NCBI RefSeq assembly: GCF_900107155.1
Contig: NZ_FNOX01000006.1
Location: 62,001 to 126,000 of the forward strand
Reading direction: 5' to 3'
Length of the DNA: 64,000 nt
Origin: Pseudomonas salomonii
Lineage (GTDB): Bacteria; Pseudomonadota; Gammaproteobacteria; Pseudomonadales; Pseudomonadaceae
The notes beneath the pieces are model-generated. The model made no database searches and was not told where the DNA came from. It worked only from the letters and a program-made list of their open reading frames with translations. Of this stretch, positions 1 to 10,897 are shown in pieces. Each line of letters begins with the position of its first letter. Within the stretch, counting starts at the first letter, position 1. The translations under genes and the position numbers were made by a program.

Positions 1-1339
1 CCTGCACCGCTTCGCCGAGGGTCGGATGCGCATGAATGGTGCCCGCCACATCTTCCAGGCGCGAACCCATCTCCAGGCTCAGGCCAAAGGCCGTAGACAA
101 CTCAGACACACCAGCGCCCACCGCCTGCCAGCCGACAATCAGGTGGTTGTCACGCCGTGCTACCACGCGCACAAAGCCGGTTTTCGACTCCAGGGTCATC
201 GCCCGGCCATTGGCCGCAAACGGGAAGCTCGACACGATGCAGTCCAGGCCGGCCGCCTTGGCTTCGTCCGGGGTCTTGCCGACCACCACCAGTTCCGGGT
301 CGGTGAAGCACACCGCCGGGATGGCGGCCGGGTTGAATTCGCGGTGTTTGCCGCTGATCAGTTCGGCGACCATCTCGCCCTGGGCCATGGCCCGGTGCGC
401 GAGCATCGGCTCGCCGCTCAGGTCGCCGATGGCGTACACGTTGCGCATGCTGGTCTGGCAACGGTTGTCGATCTTGATCGCCGCACCGTTCATCGCCAGG
501 TTCAGCGCTTCGAGGTTCCAGCCCTGGGTGTTGGGTTTGCGGCCCACGGCCACCAGCACCTGATCGGTTTCCAGCGACAGCGTCTCCCCATTCGGGTCAC
601 GTACCTGTAGGCGGTTGTTTTCGAAACCGGTGACGCTGTGGCTGAGGTACAGCTTGACCCCCAACTGCTTGAGCGATTCGGCCACCGGCAGCGTCAGCTC
701 GCCGTCGTAGGCGGGCAGGATGCGCTCCTGCGCCTCGACCACACTGACTTCGGCGCCGAGCTTGCGGTAGGCAATGCCCAGCTCCAGGCCGATGTAACCG
801 CCACCCACCACAATCAGGCGTTTGGGCACGCGGGTCGGCGCCAGCGCTTCGGTTGACGAGATGATCGGCCCGCCAATCGGCAGCATCGGCAGGTTGACGC
901 TTTTCGAGCCGGTGGCCAGCAGCAGGTGCTCGCATTGAATGCGCTGGTCGCCGACGTCGACGGTCTTGCCGTCGACCACCTTGGCCCAGCCGTGGATCAC
1001 CTGCACTTTGTGCTTCTTGAGCAAGGCGGCCACGCCGGTGGTCAGGCGGTCAACAATGCCGTCTTTCCATTCCACGCTCTTGCGGATGTTCAGGGTCGGC
1101 ACATCCACTTCAATGCCCAGTTGCGACCCTTGACTGTGATGCACGGTTTGCTGGAACTGTTCGGCCACATGGATCAAGGCTTTGGAGGGAATGCAGCCGA
1201 TGTTCAGGCAGGTGCCGCCCAGCGCCTGGCCCTCGACCAGAATGGTCGGGATGCCCAGTTGGCCGGCACGGATCGCCGCCACATAACCGCCAGGGCCACC
1301 GCCGATGATCAGTAGCGTGGTGTTCAATGTCTGAGGCAT
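1..1339 (-). CDS. lpdV: Dihydrolipoyl dehydrogenase (E3) of the branched-chain 2-oxoacid dehydrogenase, 3' end outside the window
   Basis: FAD flavoprotein that reoxidises the lipoyl arm of the branched-chain 2-oxoacid dehydrogenase with NAD+. The minus-strand reading frame opens at the ATG at 1339 with a dinucleotide-binding GGGPGG motif. About 40 residues in comes the redox-active disulfide motif [13 protein letters not shown]. The frame runs uninterrupted to base 1, ending near the typical E3 C-terminal HAHPTLGEA segment. About 446 residues are present, so only some 10-20 should be missing. It starts 3 nt after the bkdB stop, so it is the last gene of the bkd operon. Its position behind E1 and E2 genes favours LpdV over the general LpdG, which is an inference from context. 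Confidence 0.93.
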   Translation of the reverse strand, partial: MPQTLNTTLLIIGGGPGGYVAAIRAGQLGIPTILVEGQALGGTCLNIGCIPSKALIHVAEQFQQTVHHSQGSQLGIEVDVPTLNIRKSVEWKDGIVDRLTTGVAALLKKHKVQVIHGWAKVVDGKTVDVGDQRIQCEHLLLATGSKSVNLPMLPIGGPIISSTEALAPTRVPKRLIVVGGGYIGLELGIAYRKLGAEVSVVEAQERILPAYDGELTLPVAESLKQLGVKLYLSHSVTGFENNRLQVRDPNGETLSLETDQVLVAVGRKPNTQGWNLEALNLAMNGAAIKIDNRCQTSMRNVYAIGDLSGEPMLAHRAMAQGEMVAELISGKHREFNPAAIPAVCFTDPELVVVGKTPDEAKAAGLDCIVSSFPFAANGRAMTLESKTGFVRVVARRDNHLIVGWQAVGAGVSELSTAFGLSLEMGSRLEDVAGTIHAHPTLGEAVQ

Positions 1340-1342
1340 GCC

Positions 1343-2596
1343 TTACTCCAAAAACAGGCTGGCGGGTTGTTCGAGCAAGCCACGAATGGCCTGGATGAAT
1401 TGCGCCGCGTCCATGCCGTCGACCACACGGTGATCGAAGGAACTGGAGAGGTTCATCATTTTACGCACCACGATCTGGCCTTTGATCACCATCGGCCGTT
1501 CAACGATGCGGTTGACGCCGACAATCGCGACTTCCGGCAGGTTCAGCACCGGCGTGCTGACGATGCCGCCCAAGGCACCCAGGCTGGTGAGGGTGATGGT
1601 CGAGCCCGACAGTTCATCACGACTGGCCTTGCCATTGCGCGCGGCGCTGGCCAAACGTGCGATTTCCTCGGCGTTGCCCCACAGGCTGCGGGCTTCGGCG
1701 TGACGTACCACCGGCACCATCAGGCCCACATCGCTTTGGGTGGCGACGCCCACATGCACCGCGCCCAGGCGGGTGATGACTTGGGCTTCGTCGTCGTAAC
1801 GGGCGTTGATCTGCGGGAACTCGCGCAACGCCACGACCATGGCGCGCACGATAAACGGCAGCAAGGTCAGCTTGCCGCGGGTGGCGCCGTGCTTCTCATT
1901 GAGGTGCACGCGCAACTCGTCCAGCGCCGTGACGTCGATTTCTTCCACATAGCTGAAATGCGCAGCGCGGCGGGTGGCGTCCTGCATGCGCTGGGCGATC
2001 TTGCGGCGCATGCCGATCACCGGGATCTGTTCTTCGCTGTTGCGTTCGGCGTAAGGGTTGGCGGTGCCCGAAGGCTGGGCTGCACCTTGTTGCAGGTAAG
2101 CATCCAGATCTTCGTGCAGCACCCGACCCGCCGGGCCAGTACCTTGCACCAAACGCAATTGAATACCGGCATCCAGCGCGTGCTTGCGCACGGCAGGTGA
2201 AGCCAATGGGCGTTCATCGGCGGCACGGGCTACCGGAGCAGCAGCGGGCTTGGCTGCCGGCTTTGTTTCAACCACCGGCGCTGGTTTGGCTTCAACCACC
2301 GGGGCTGCTTTCACCGGCTCAGCCACCACCGGCGCATCCTTGGCATTCCCGGCGCCTTCGACTTCAATGCTGATCAAAATACTGCCCACCGCCATGACCT
2401 CGCCGGGCTCGCCGCCCAGAGAAATCACTTTGCCGTGCACTGGCGAGGGAATGTCCACCATCGCCTTGTCGGTCATCACATCCGCCAGCACCTGGTCTTC
2501 AACCACCAGGTCGCCGACCTTGACATGCCATACCGACAGTTCAACTTCTGCGATGCCTTCGCCAATGTCCGGCATCTTGATAACGTGCGTGCCCAT
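1343..2596 (-). CDS. bkdB: Dihydrolipoamide acyltransferase (E2) of the branched-chain 2-oxoacid dehydrogenase
   Basis: E2 core of the complex, which transfers branched acyl groups from the lipoyl arm to CoA. The 417-residue product has an N-terminal lipoyl domain with the lipoylation lysine in TDKA (Lys44). A Pro/Ala/Val-rich linker follows at about 85-135. Next come a peripheral subunit-binding domain (about 138-175, ASPAVRKHA) and a catalytic acyltransferase domain ending in the SFDHRVVDG active-site motif. There is a single lipoyl domain, as usual for Pseudomonas BkdB. The ATG at 2596 directly abuts the bkdA2 stop at 2597, so the two are translationally coupled. Confidence 0.95.
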   Translation of the reverse strand: MGTHVIKMPDIGEGIAEVELSVWHVKVGDLVVEDQVLADVMTDKAMVDIPSPVHGKVISLGGEPGEVMAVGSILISIEVEGAGNAKDAPVVAEPVKAAPVVEAKPAPVVETKPAAKPAAAPVARAADERPLASPAVRKHALDAGIQLRLVQGTGPAGRVLHEDLDAYLQQGAAQPSGTANPYAERNSEEQIPVIGMRRKIAQRMQDATRRAAHFSYVEEIDVTALDELRVHLNEKHGATRGKLTLLPFIVRAMVVALREFPQINARYDDEAQVITRLGAVHVGVATQSDVGLMVPVVRHAEARSLWGNAEEIARLASAARNGKASRDELSGSTITLTSLGALGGIVSTPVLNLPEVAIVGVNRIVERPMVIKGQIVVRKMMNLSSSFDHRVVDGMDAAQFIQAIRGLLEQPASLFLE

Positions 2597-3655
2597 TCAG
2601 ACCTCCATGACCCGTTTCAACGCCGCACCCACACGGGACGGCCCTGGGAAATACGCCCACTCTTGCGCGTGCGGGTAGGGTGTGTCCCAACCGGTGACGC
2701 GTTCGATCGGCGCTTCCAGGTGATGGAAGCAATGCTCTTGCACCAGCGACACCAGCTCGGCACCAAAGCCGCAGGTGCGAGTGGCTTCGTGCACCACCAC
2801 GCAACGGCCGGTCTTTTTCACGGAGTTGACGATGGTTTCCAGGTCCAGCGGCCACAGGCTGCGCAGGTCGATGACCTCGGCGTCGATGCCGGTTTCTTCG
2901 GCGGCGACTTGCGATACATACACAGTGGTGCCGTAGGTCAGCACCGTCACGGCCGAGCCCGGGCGCACGATGGCGGCCACGTCCAGCGGCACGGTGTAGT
3001 AACCGTCCGGCACTTGCGCTTGCGGGTGTTTCGACCAGGGTGTAACCGGGCGATCGTGGTGGCCATCGAACGGGCCGTTGTACAGGCGTTTAGGTTCGAG
3101 GAAGATCACCGGGTCGTCGTTTTCGATCGAGGCGATCAACAGGCCCTTGGCGTCATACGGGTTGGACGGCATCACCGTGCGCAGGCCGCAGACCTGGGTG
3201 AACACCGCTTCAATACTCTGGCTGTGGGTCTGGCCGCCGTAGATGCCGCCGCCGCACGGCATGCGCATGGTCAAGGGCGCGGTGAACTGGCCGGCCGAGC
3301 GATAACGCAGGCGGGCGGCTTCGGAGATGATCTGGTCGGTGGCCGGGTACACGTAGTCGGCGAATTGAATCTCGGCGACCGGGCGCAGGCCATACGCGCC
3401 CATGCCCACGGCAACGCCGACGATGCCGCTTTCGGAGATCGGCGCGTCAAACACCCGCGAGCTGCCGTACTTGGTCTGCAAACCTTCGGTGCAACGGAAC
3501 ACGCCGCCGAAGTAGCCGACGTCCTGGCCGAACACCACCACGTTATCGTCACGCTCAAGCATCACATCCATGGCCGAGCGCAGGGCCTGGATCATGGTCA
3601 TGGTGGTGGTGGTCATGGCGGTTTCCAATTCGATGCTGTTGTTGTGATCGTTCAT
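2597..3655 (-). CDS. bkdA2: 2-oxoisovalerate dehydrogenase E1 subunit beta
   Basis: Beta subunit of the thiamine-diphosphate E1 heterotetramer that decarboxylates 2-oxo acids from valine, leucine and isoleucine. The 352-residue product has the transketolase-like pyrimidine-binding domain (FGQDVGYFGGVFRCTEGL region, about 45-65) and the transketolase C-terminal domain. The first ~15 residues before TTTMTMIQALRSA are unconserved, so the start is slightly uncertain. The ATG at 3655 is favoured because it lies 1 nt from the bkdA1 stop. It is the second gene of the four-gene operon. Confidence 0.95.
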   Translation of the reverse strand: MNDHNNSIELETAMTTTTMTMIQALRSAMDVMLERDDNVVVFGQDVGYFGGVFRCTEGLQTKYGSSRVFDAPISESGIVGVAVGMGAYGLRPVAEIQFADYVYPATDQIISEAARLRYRSAGQFTAPLTMRMPCGGGIYGGQTHSQSIEAVFTQVCGLRTVMPSNPYDAKGLLIASIENDDPVIFLEPKRLYNGPFDGHHDRPVTPWSKHPQAQVPDGYYTVPLDVAAIVRPGSAVTVLTYGTTVYVSQVAAEETGIDAEVIDLRSLWPLDLETIVNSVKKTGRCVVVHEATRTCGFGAELVSLVQEHCFHHLEAPIERVTGWDTPYPHAQEWAYFPGPSRVGAALKRVMEV

Positions 3656-3656
3656 G

Positions 3657-4898
<1,242 letters not shown>

Positions 4899-4957
4899 CT
4901 ACGCTCGATCTTGTGAATTTCTTGTAGTGGGCGCGCTAGCTGACAGTCAGTCTCCGG

Positions 4958-4978
4958 GTAGGAGAAATCTTGTCCTAC
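4958..4978. promoter_or_regulatory. Inverted repeat in the bkdA1-bkdR intergenic region
   Basis: GTAGGA (4958-4963) and TCCTAC (4973-4978) form an inverted repeat with a 9-nt spacer, 66 nt upstream of bkdA1 and 110 nt upstream of bkdR. A TGACAGTCA palindrome sits beside it at 4941-4949. BkdR of other pseudomonads binds several sites in this spacer, so this is a candidate site only. Confidence 0.3.
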
Positions 4979-5087
4979 AAACATCATAGGCGTGGCGTAG
5001 AAGAATATTTATCTGTGTTTCATTGCGCTCACGACCATTTGCGGATAAAAAAACTGCATAAACATAATAAACAGGTGATTTTGTCTC

Positions 5088-5576
5088 ATGCGCAAACTGG
5101 ACCGTACCGATATCGGCATTCTCAACGCCCTGCAGGAGAACGCCCGTATCACCAACGCCGACCTGGCCCGCTCGGTCAACCTGTCGCCCACGCCGTGCTT
5201 CAACCGGGTAAAGGCCATGGAGGAATTGGGGCTTATCCGTGATCAGGTCACCTTGCTGGACGCCGACCTGCTGGGGCTGCACGTGAATGTGTTCATCCAC
5301 GTGAGCCTGGAAAAGCAGAACGAGCTGGCATTGCAGCAGTTCGAGGGCGCGATCTCGGACCGGCCGGAAGTGATGGAGTGTTACTTGATGGCGGGCGACC
5401 CGGATTATCTGATTCGGGTACTGGTGCCGACGATCCAGTCGCTGGAGCGTTTCATGATGGACTTTCTGACCAAGGTGCCGGGCGTGGCCAATATCCGCTC
5501 AAGCTTTGCGCTCAAGCAGGTGCGCTACAAGACCGCGCTGCCGTTGCCGGCCAATGGCATCAGCCTGGGCAACTGA
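5088..5576 (+). CDS. bkdR: Lrp/AsnC-family transcriptional activator of the bkd operon
   Basis: The 162-residue Lrp/AsnC regulator has an N-terminal winged helix-turn-helix (about 8-60, [26 protein letters not shown]) and a C-terminal RAM ligand-binding domain (about 75-155, with the GDPDYLIRV segment). In this family the regulator activates the divergent branched-chain oxoacid dehydrogenase operon in response to branched-chain amino acids. The name rests on family plus position. The ATG at 5088 is followed directly by [11 protein letters not shown], the usual Lrp N-terminus. No strong Shine-Dalgarno is visible; AGGTGA lies about 11 nt upstream. Confidence 0.93.
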   Translation: MRKLDRTDIGILNALQENARITNADLARSVNLSPTPCFNRVKAMEELGLIRDQVTLLDADLLGLHVNVFIHVSLEKQNELALQQFEGAISDRPEVMECYLMAGDPDYLIRVLVPTIQSLERFMMDFLTKVPGVANIRSSFALKQVRYKTALPLPANGISLGN

Positions 5577-5588
5577 ATCACACCAACC

Positions 5589-5620
5589 CATGTGGGAGCA
5601 GGCAAGCCAGCTCCCACATG
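5589..5620. repeat. REP hairpin (GTGGGAGC family), 3' of bkdR
   Basis: CATGTGGGAGC (5589-5599) pairs with GCTCCCACATG (5610-5620). It lies between the converging bkdR and persulfide-dioxygenase genes and may protect or end both transcripts. There is no T-run. Confidence 0.75.
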
Positions 5621-5633
5621 GAAGTCGGCGTTT

Positions 5634-6497
5634 TTACAGTTGGTTAAGGGGAATCTTCAGATACGTCACGCCGTTTTCCTCCGCCGGCGGCATATTCCCC
5701 GCCCGCACATTCACCTGAATCGCCGGCAGCAACAGCGTCGGCATTCCCAACCCGGCATCGCGCTGGGTGCGCATCTGCACAAACGCCGCTTCATCCACCC
5801 CGTCATGCACATGAATATTGCCCGCGCGCTGCTCGGCGACCGTGGTCAGGCACTTGGCCTCGCGGCCTTCAGGCGGGTAGTCATGGCACACGTACAGTTC
5901 CGTCTCCAATGGAAAGGCCAACAGCTTGCGCATCGACGCATACAACTGCCGTGCGTCGCCGCCGGGGAAATCGCAACGCGCGGTACCCACATCCGGCATG
6001 AACAGCGTGTCGCCCACCAGGATCAAGCGACCGTCGATCAGGTACGCCATGTCGGCGGGAGTGTGGCCGGGCACGTGCAGCGCCTGGGCCTTCAAGTTGC
6101 CGATATGAAAGATTTCATCCGGCGCAAACAGGTGATCGAACTGCGAGCCGTCGACGCGAAATTCCGGCTCCAGGTTGAACAGGCGCTTGAACACATCCTG
6201 CACCTTGCTGATGGATTGGCCGATGGCGATTTTGCCGCCGAGCGTGCGGCGCAGGTAAGGCGCAGCGGACAAGTGATCGGCATGCGCGTGGGTTTCCAGC
6301 AGCCACTGCACCTGCAAACCGTGCTCACGCACGAACGCGATGACTTTATCGGCCTGGGTGGTTTCAGTGCGTCCGGACGCGGGGTCGTAATTGAGTACCG
6401 AATCGACGATGGCGCACGGGCCGCCCTCGTGTTCATAAATGACGTAGGTGAAGGTCGACGATGCCTCGTCCAGAAAGGCTTGAATCAACGCTGGCAT
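5634..6497 (-). CDS. MBL-fold metallohydrolase, type II persulfide dioxygenase (Blh-like)
   Basis: The 287-residue metallo-beta-lactamase-fold protein has the metal motif THAHADH (about 90-96), a downstream HVPGHTPAD histidine and GDTLF aspartate, and a late CHDYP histidine. This arrangement matches the glutathione-persulfide dioxygenases of the Blh/ETHE1 group, which oxidise sulfane sulfur to sulfite with a mononuclear iron. There is no rhodanese domain. It is divergent from the ArsR-type repressor and SQR genes, so it probably removes the persulfide that SQR makes. The substrate assignment is inferred from motifs and neighbours. ATG at 6497. Confidence 0.85.
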   Translation of the reverse strand: MPALIQAFLDEASSTFTYVIYEHEGGPCAIVDSVLNYDPASGRTETTQADKVIAFVREHGLQVQWLLETHAHADHLSAAPYLRRTLGGKIAIGQSISKVQDVFKRLFNLEPEFRVDGSQFDHLFAPDEIFHIGNLKAQALHVPGHTPADMAYLIDGRLILVGDTLFMPDVGTARCDFPGGDARQLYASMRKLLAFPLETELYVCHDYPPEGREAKCLTTVAEQRAGNIHVHDGVDEAAFVQMRTQRDAGLGMPTLLLPAIQVNVRAGNMPPAEENGVTYLKIPLNQL

Positions 6498-6526
6498 GGC
6501 GGCGGTCCCCGGAAGCGAAAAAAGTG

Positions 6527-6577
6527 GTTACAATCAGTTTACGTTTACACATAATGTTTTGAGCTTAAGTGACGTAA
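6527..6577 (+). promoter_or_regulatory. Promoter and candidate BigR-type operator of the sulfide operon
   Basis: A -35-like GTTACA (6527-6532), a 17-nt spacer and a -10-like CATAAT (6550-6555) precede the ArsR gene. The -10 lies inside the palindrome ACATAATGT (6549-6557). A wider inverted repeat TTACGT (6539-6544) / ACGTAA (6572-6577) frames it. An operator over the -10 would fit repression by the adjacent ArsR protein. Binding is inferred. Confidence 0.45.
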
Positions 6578-6591
6578 AGGACCCAAGGCAA

Positions 6592-6927
6592 ATGGAATCT
6601 ACATTGAGTGAAGGCGAAGTCGCCCAATTGCGCGCATCGGCGTCCAAGGCGTGTTCCTTGCTCAAGGCACTGGCCAATGAGGACCGCCTGTTGATCCTGT
6701 GTCAGTTGACCCAGGGCGAGCGCAATGTCGGCGAATTGGAAACCATGACCGGCGTGCGTCAGCCCACCCTGTCACAACAGTTGGGCATTTTGCGTGACGA
6801 AGGGTTGGTCGCCACCCGTCGGGAAGGTAAATACATTTTCTACGGGCTGGCCAGCCACGAAGTGATTCAAGTGATGAAGACCTTGTCCGGCTTGTACTGC
6901 GGCGCGGTCATAAAAAGCTGGGCGTGA
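6592..6927 (+). CDS. bigR: ArsR-family repressor, BigR-like sulfide/persulfide sensor
   Basis: The 111-residue ArsR/SmtB winged-helix protein has its recognition helix around PTLSQQLGILRDEGL (58-72). It has no metal-binding ELCVCDL motif. Instead Cys37 (in LLILCQL) and Cys103 (in LSGLYCG) sit in the positions of the two cysteines that form the redox switch of BigR repressors. Cys21 is additional. The start at ATG 6592 is chosen over an upstream in-frame opening at 6496 because it lacks unconserved sequence and lies downstream of the promoter. It heads an operon with SQR and a TauE-type exporter. Confidence 0.85.
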   Translation: MESTLSEGEVAQLRASASKACSLLKALANEDRLLILCQLTQGERNVGELETMTGVRQPTLSQQLGILRDEGLVATRREGKYIFYGLASHEVIQVMKTLSGLYCGAVIKSWA

Positions 6928-6978
6928 CGCCATACGGCAGCGACCCTTGTGTGCATTGACGATAAAAGGCAAAAGACC

Positions 6979-8223
6979 ATGACCGAGCAACACTGTGGAC
7001 CGACCATCAGTGGCGACATCGTAGTCATCGGCGGCGGCTCGGCGGGCATCGGCCTGCTGGCCAGCCTGCTCAAACGCGACCCGCAGCTGAACATCACCCT
7101 CATCGAACCTAACGACTACCACTGCTATCAGCCGGCCTGGACGCTGGTCGGTGGTGGCGCCTACGAGCTGAAAAAGACCCGACGGCCGTTGGCCGACGTA
7201 CTGCCCAATGGCGTCGCCTGGGTGCAGGCCGCTGTCGCCGAGTTGCTGCCTGACGAGCAAACCCTGGTGCTCGACAACGGCCAGCGCGTGACCTGGAACA
7301 ACCTGATCGTGTGCCCTGGCCTGCGGCTGGCCTGGGAAAAAATCGACGGCCTGGAACAGACCCTCGGCCAGAACGGCGTCACCTCCAACTACAGCTACGA
7401 ACACGCGGCCTACACCTGGCAGTTGGTACAGCAGCTCAAGAGCGGCAAGGCGATTTTTACCCAGCCGGCCATGCCGATCAAATGCGCAGGCGCGCCGCAA
7501 AAAGCCATGTACCTGTCTTGCGATCACTGGCTCAAGCAGGGCAACCTGAAAAACATCGACGTCGAATTCAACCTGGCCGGTGCCGCGCTGTTTGGCGTCG
7601 CGACCTTTGTGCCGCCGTTGATGAAGTACGTGGAGAAATACAACGCTCGCCTGGCGTTCAATGCCAACCTGGTCAGGGTCGATGGCCCGGCGCGCAAAGC
7701 CTGGTTTGAAGTCAAAGACGCCGAAGGCAAGGTCACTGTCGAAGAAAAGTCCTTCGACCTGCTGCACGTGGTCCCGCCGCAAGTGGCCCCGGATTTTATC
7801 CGCCAGAGCCCATTGGCAGACCCTGCCGGTTGGTGCGAGGTGAACCCGCACAGCCTGCAGCACCTGCGCTACCCGCACATCTTCGGCCTCGGCGATGTGT
7901 GCGGCACCACCAACGCCAAGACCGCTGCCGCCGTGCGCAAGCAGATCGTGGTGGTGGCCGAAAACCTGTTGGCCCTGCGCAAACAGGCACCGCTGCCGCT
8001 CAAGTACGACGGCTATGGTTCCTGCCCGTTGACGGTGGAGAAGGGCAAGGTGGTGCTGGCCGAGTTCGGCTATGGCGGCAAGCTGCTGCCGACCTTCCCG
8101 CTGGACCCGACCCAGGCACGCCGCTCGATGTGGTTCCTCAAGGCCACGCTGCTGCCGTGGTTCTACTGGAACGGCATGCTCAAAGGCCGCGAGTGGCTGA
8201 CCCGCCTGAGCAAGGTGGATTAA
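6979..8223 (+). CDS. sqr: Sulfide:quinone oxidoreductase
   Basis: The 414-residue FAD enzyme oxidises sulfide and passes electrons to the quinone pool at the membrane. An N-terminal FAD-binding motif [10 protein letters not shown] (about 16-25) is followed by [10 protein letters not shown], typical of SQR. Two conserved cysteines of the polysulfide-forming site are present, in [10 protein letters not shown] and GSCPLTV. ATG 6979 was chosen over an upstream GTG at 6949. It follows the ArsR gene by 51 nt and its stop abuts the ATG of the next gene. Together with the divergent dioxygenase it forms a sulfide-to-sulfite route. Confidence 0.9.
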   Translation: MTEQHCGPTISGDIVVIGGGSAGIGLLASLLKRDPQLNITLIEPNDYHCYQPAWTLVGGGAYELKKTRRPLADVLPNGVAWVQAAVAELLPDEQTLVLDNGQRVTWNNLIVCPGLRLAWEKIDGLEQTLGQNGVTSNYSYEHAAYTWQLVQQLKSGKAIFTQPAMPIKCAGAPQKAMYLSCDHWLKQGNLKNIDVEFNLAGAALFGVATFVPPLMKYVEKYNARLAFNANLVRVDGPARKAWFEVKDAEGKVTVEEKSFDLLHVVPPQVAPDFIRQSPLADPAGWCEVNPHSLQHLRYPHIFGLGDVCGTTNAKTAAAVRKQIVVVAENLLALRKQAPLPLKYDGYGSCPLTVEKGKVVLAEFGYGGKLLPTFPLDPTQARRSMWFLKATLLPWFYWNGMLKGREWLTRLSKVD

Positions 8224-9030
8224 ATGCTGCTGGCAAGTCTGTTGGGTTTATTGATGGGCCTGGTCATGGGCCTCACCGGCGCGGGCGGCGGCATTCTCGG
8301 AGTGCCGGCGTTGGTGCTGGGGCTGGGCTTGACCATGACCCAGGCCGCCCCGGTGTCGTTGCTCGCCGTGGGCGCAGCGGCGGCGGTCGGCGCCATTGAC
8401 GGGTTGCGCCATGGCCTGGTGCGCTACCGCGCGGCCTTATTGATCGCGTTGCTGGGCGCGCTGTTTTCGCCGCTGGGCGTATTTATTGCGCACCAGTTGC
8501 CCGAACACCTGCTGATGGGCCTGTTCAGCGCCTTGATGGTGCTGGTGGCCTGGCGCATGTTGCAACGCGAAAAGGTCGAGGCCGGGCCGAGCGACCATGG
8601 CGCCGCGTCCTGGGGCCAGAAAAACTGCATGCTCAACCAGCAGACCGGGCGCCTGGCCTGGACCGCCAAGTGCAGTGCCACGTTAGCGGCTTTGGGGGCC
8701 GTGACTGGCGCGGTGTCGGGCTTGCTCGGCGTGGGCGGTGGCTTCCTGATCGTGCCGGCGTTCAAGCAACTGACCGATGTGCAGATGCGCGGGATTGTCG
8801 CCACCTCGCTCATGGTGATCAGCCTGATTTCGCTGATCGGCGTGGCCGGGTCGATGCAGGCCGGTGTGAGCATCGAGCCGATGGGCTGGGTGTTTATCGG
8901 TGCGAGTATTGTCGGCATGCTGGCCGGTCGGCGTTTGTGTTCGGTGATCCCGGCGCGGGCGTTGCAGGTGGGCTTTGCCAGCTTGTGTGTGGTGGTGGCT
9001 GCGGGGATGCTGGTCAAGGCTGCGCTCTGA
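8224..9030 (+). CDS. TauE/SafE-family sulfite/anion exporter
   Basis: The 268-residue integral membrane protein has about eight predicted transmembrane segments in two halves, each starting with a Gly-rich motif (TGAGGGILGVPALVLG and GLLGVGGGFLIVPAF). This is diagnostic of the TauE/SafE (DUF81) family. Its ATG directly follows the SQR stop, so the two are co-translated. In this setting the likely cargo is sulfite or another oxidised sulfur anion made by the dioxygenase. That is inference from the operon, as family members differ in substrate. Confidence 0.88.
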   Translation: MLLASLLGLLMGLVMGLTGAGGGILGVPALVLGLGLTMTQAAPVSLLAVGAAAAVGAIDGLRHGLVRYRAALLIALLGALFSPLGVFIAHQLPEHLLMGLFSALMVLVAWRMLQREKVEAGPSDHGAASWGQKNCMLNQQTGRLAWTAKCSATLAALGAVTGAVSGLLGVGGGFLIVPAFKQLTDVQMRGIVATSLMVISLISLIGVAGSMQAGVSIEPMGWVFIGASIVGMLAGRRLCSVIPARALQVGFASLCVVVAAGMLVKAAL

Positions 9031-9053
9031 TCCTGATGTGCAACACAGTCCAC

Positions 9054-9140
9054 ATGTGGGAGCTGGCTCGCCTGCGATGGCATCAACTCGGTGTACCTGA
9101 TGTACCAAGGTGCCTGCATCGCAGGCAAGCCCGCTCCCAC
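9054..9140. repeat. REP doublet (GTGGGAGC family)
   Basis: Inverted arms ATGTGGGAGCtggctcgcct (9054-9073) and the approximate reverse complement ending GCTCCCACA (to 9140) lie 3' of the exporter gene. They form a two-unit REP element. Confidence 0.75.
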
Positions 9141-9183
9141 AGTTTTGACCGTGCCCGCACGAGTCATGGCAAGATGAACGCCT

Positions 9184-9205
9184 CTCAGGTTTACTGGTCC
9201 CTGAG
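9184..9205. promoter_or_regulatory. Inverted repeat upstream of the MFS/HlyD efflux genes
   Basis: CTCAGG (9184-9189) and CCTGAG (9200-9205), 10 nt apart, lie 45 nt before the MFS start. It is a possible operator for a regulator encoded elsewhere. No local regulator gene accompanies the pair. Confidence 0.3.
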
Positions 9206-9250
9206 TAACGGATTCACCGACCTTGCACGTCGGCTCATCAAGGTCATGCA

Positions 9251-10897
9251 ATGGATAAATACACCCCCCACACCTGGCAACCCCACGAGCGGCCGAGCCT
9301 GCCGGGCTCGCCGTCGACGCCGTTGCACCCTACGCACAAGCGCTGGCTGTTTGCGTTGGTCGGGATCCTGGTGGCAATTACCGGCGGGCTCGGCAACGCC
9401 CTGGTGATCGCCAACCTGCAATACCTGCAAGGCGCGCTGGGTGCCACCACCGCAGAAATGGCCTGGCTGCCGGCCGCCTATGTGATGACCAACGTGTGCA
9501 TGAACCTGCTGCTGGTGAAGTTTCGTCAGCAGTTCGGCCTGCGGGCGTTTACCGAGGTGTTCCTGGTGCTGTATGCGTTGGTGACCTTCGGCCATTTGTT
9601 CGTCAATGACTTGAGTTCTGCGATTGCAGTACGGGCCGCTCACGGCATGGTTGGCGCGGCGCTGAGTTCGTTGGGGTTGTACTACATGATCCAGGCGTTC
9701 CCGGCCAAGTGGCGGCTCAAAGCCCTGGTGCTGGGCTTGGGCACCGCACAGTTGGCGTTGCCGCTGGCGCGTTTGTTCTCCGAAGACTTGCTGCAAATTG
9801 CCGAATGGCGCGGGCTGTACCTGTTCGAGCTGGGCATGGCGCTGATCTGCCTGGGCTGCGTGTTCATGCTCAAACTGCCGCCCGGCGACCGTTTCAAAAC
9901 CTTTGAAAAACTCGACTTCCTCACCTTTGCCATCCTCGCCAGCGGCGTGGCGTTGCTCTGTGCGGTGCTGTCGTTGGGGCGTATCGACTGGTGGCTGGAA
10001 GCGCCCTGGATCGGCGTGGCCTCGGCCTGTTCGCTGGTGCTGATCATGGCCGGCCTGGCCATCGAACATAACCGCGCCAACCCCATGCTGATGACGCGCT
10101 GGCTCGGCAGCGGGGCGATGATTCGCCTGGCGCTGGCGGTGGTGCTGATTCGCATGGTGCTGTCCGAGCAGTCCACCGGCGCGGTGGGCTTTATGCAGAT
10201 GCTGAACATGAGCTACCAGCAGATGCACACCCTCTACGTGGTGATGCTGGCCGGGGCGATTGCCGGGCTGGTGGTCAGCGCGCTGACGATCAACCCGGCG
10301 CACCTGCTGATGCCGTTGATCATCTCCCTGGCGCTGATGGCCACAGGCTCGGTGATGGACAGTTTCTCCAGCAATCTCACCCGCCCGCAAAACCTGTATA
10401 TCAGCCAGTTCCTGCTAGGCTTTGGCGGCACCTTCTTCCTGGGACCGACCATGGTGCTGGGCACTAAAAACGTACTGACCAACCCGCGCAACCTGGTGAG
10501 TTTCTCGGTGATGTTCGGCATCTGCCAGAACCTCGGCGGCCTGATTGGTGCGGCGTTGCTGGGCACGTTCCAGATCGTGCGGGAGAAATACCACTCCAGC
10601 ATGATCGTCGAACACCTGACCTTGCTCGACCCACGCGTGGCGGCGCGGGTACAGAGCGGCGGCTCGGCCTACGGCGGCGTGATTGCCGACCCGGAACTGC
10701 GCAACCTCATGGGCATTCGCAGCCTGGCCACGGCGGCCACGCGCGAGGCGAATGTGATGGCCTACAACGATGTGTTCATGTTGATCGCGATCATCGCAAT
10801 CCTCACCATGCTCTGGATCTTCACCCGCAGCCTGTGGCTGATGAGTACCACCAAAGCAGCAGCCCCTCCCGTTCAACCCAGCGGCGTTACTTCATGA
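9251..10897 (+). CDS. MFS transporter, DHA2 (EmrB/QacA-like) drug:H+ antiporter
   Basis: The 548-residue inner-membrane transporter has about 14 hydrophobic segments. The N-terminal ~30 residues are a Pro-rich cytoplasmic stretch, and the first membrane segment follows THKRWLF. The PAAYVMTNVCMN segment in the second helix resembles the W-x-P-A-AY motif of the EmrB branch. It overlaps the following HlyD-family gene by 4 nt (ATGA), the usual two-gene pump that exports through a TolC-type outer-membrane protein not encoded here. Substrate unknown. ATG 9251 is preceded by AAGG about 8 nt upstream. Confidence 0.88.
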   Translation: MDKYTPHTWQPHERPSLPGSPSTPLHPTHKRWLFALVGILVAITGGLGNALVIANLQYLQGALGATTAEMAWLPAAYVMTNVCMNLLLVKFRQQFGLRAFTEVFLVLYALVTFGHLFVNDLSSAIAVRAAHGMVGAALSSLGLYYMIQAFPAKWRLKALVLGLGTAQLALPLARLFSEDLLQIAEWRGLYLFELGMALICLGCVFMLKLPPGDRFKTFEKLDFLTFAILASGVALLCAVLSLGRIDWWLEAPWIGVASACSLVLIMAGLAIEHNRANPMLMTRWLGSGAMIRLALAVVLIRMVLSEQSTGAVGFMQMLNMSYQQMHTLYVVMLAGAIAGLVVSALTINPAHLLMPLIISLALMATGSVMDSFSSNLTRPQNLYISQFLLGFGGTFFLGPTMVLGTKNVLTNPRNLVSFSVMFGICQNLGGLIGAALLGTFQIVREKYHSSMIVEHLTLLDPRVAARVQSGGSAYGGVIADPELRNLMGIRSLATAATREANVMAYNDVFMLIAIIAILTMLWIFTRSLWLMSTTKAAAPPVQPSGVTS

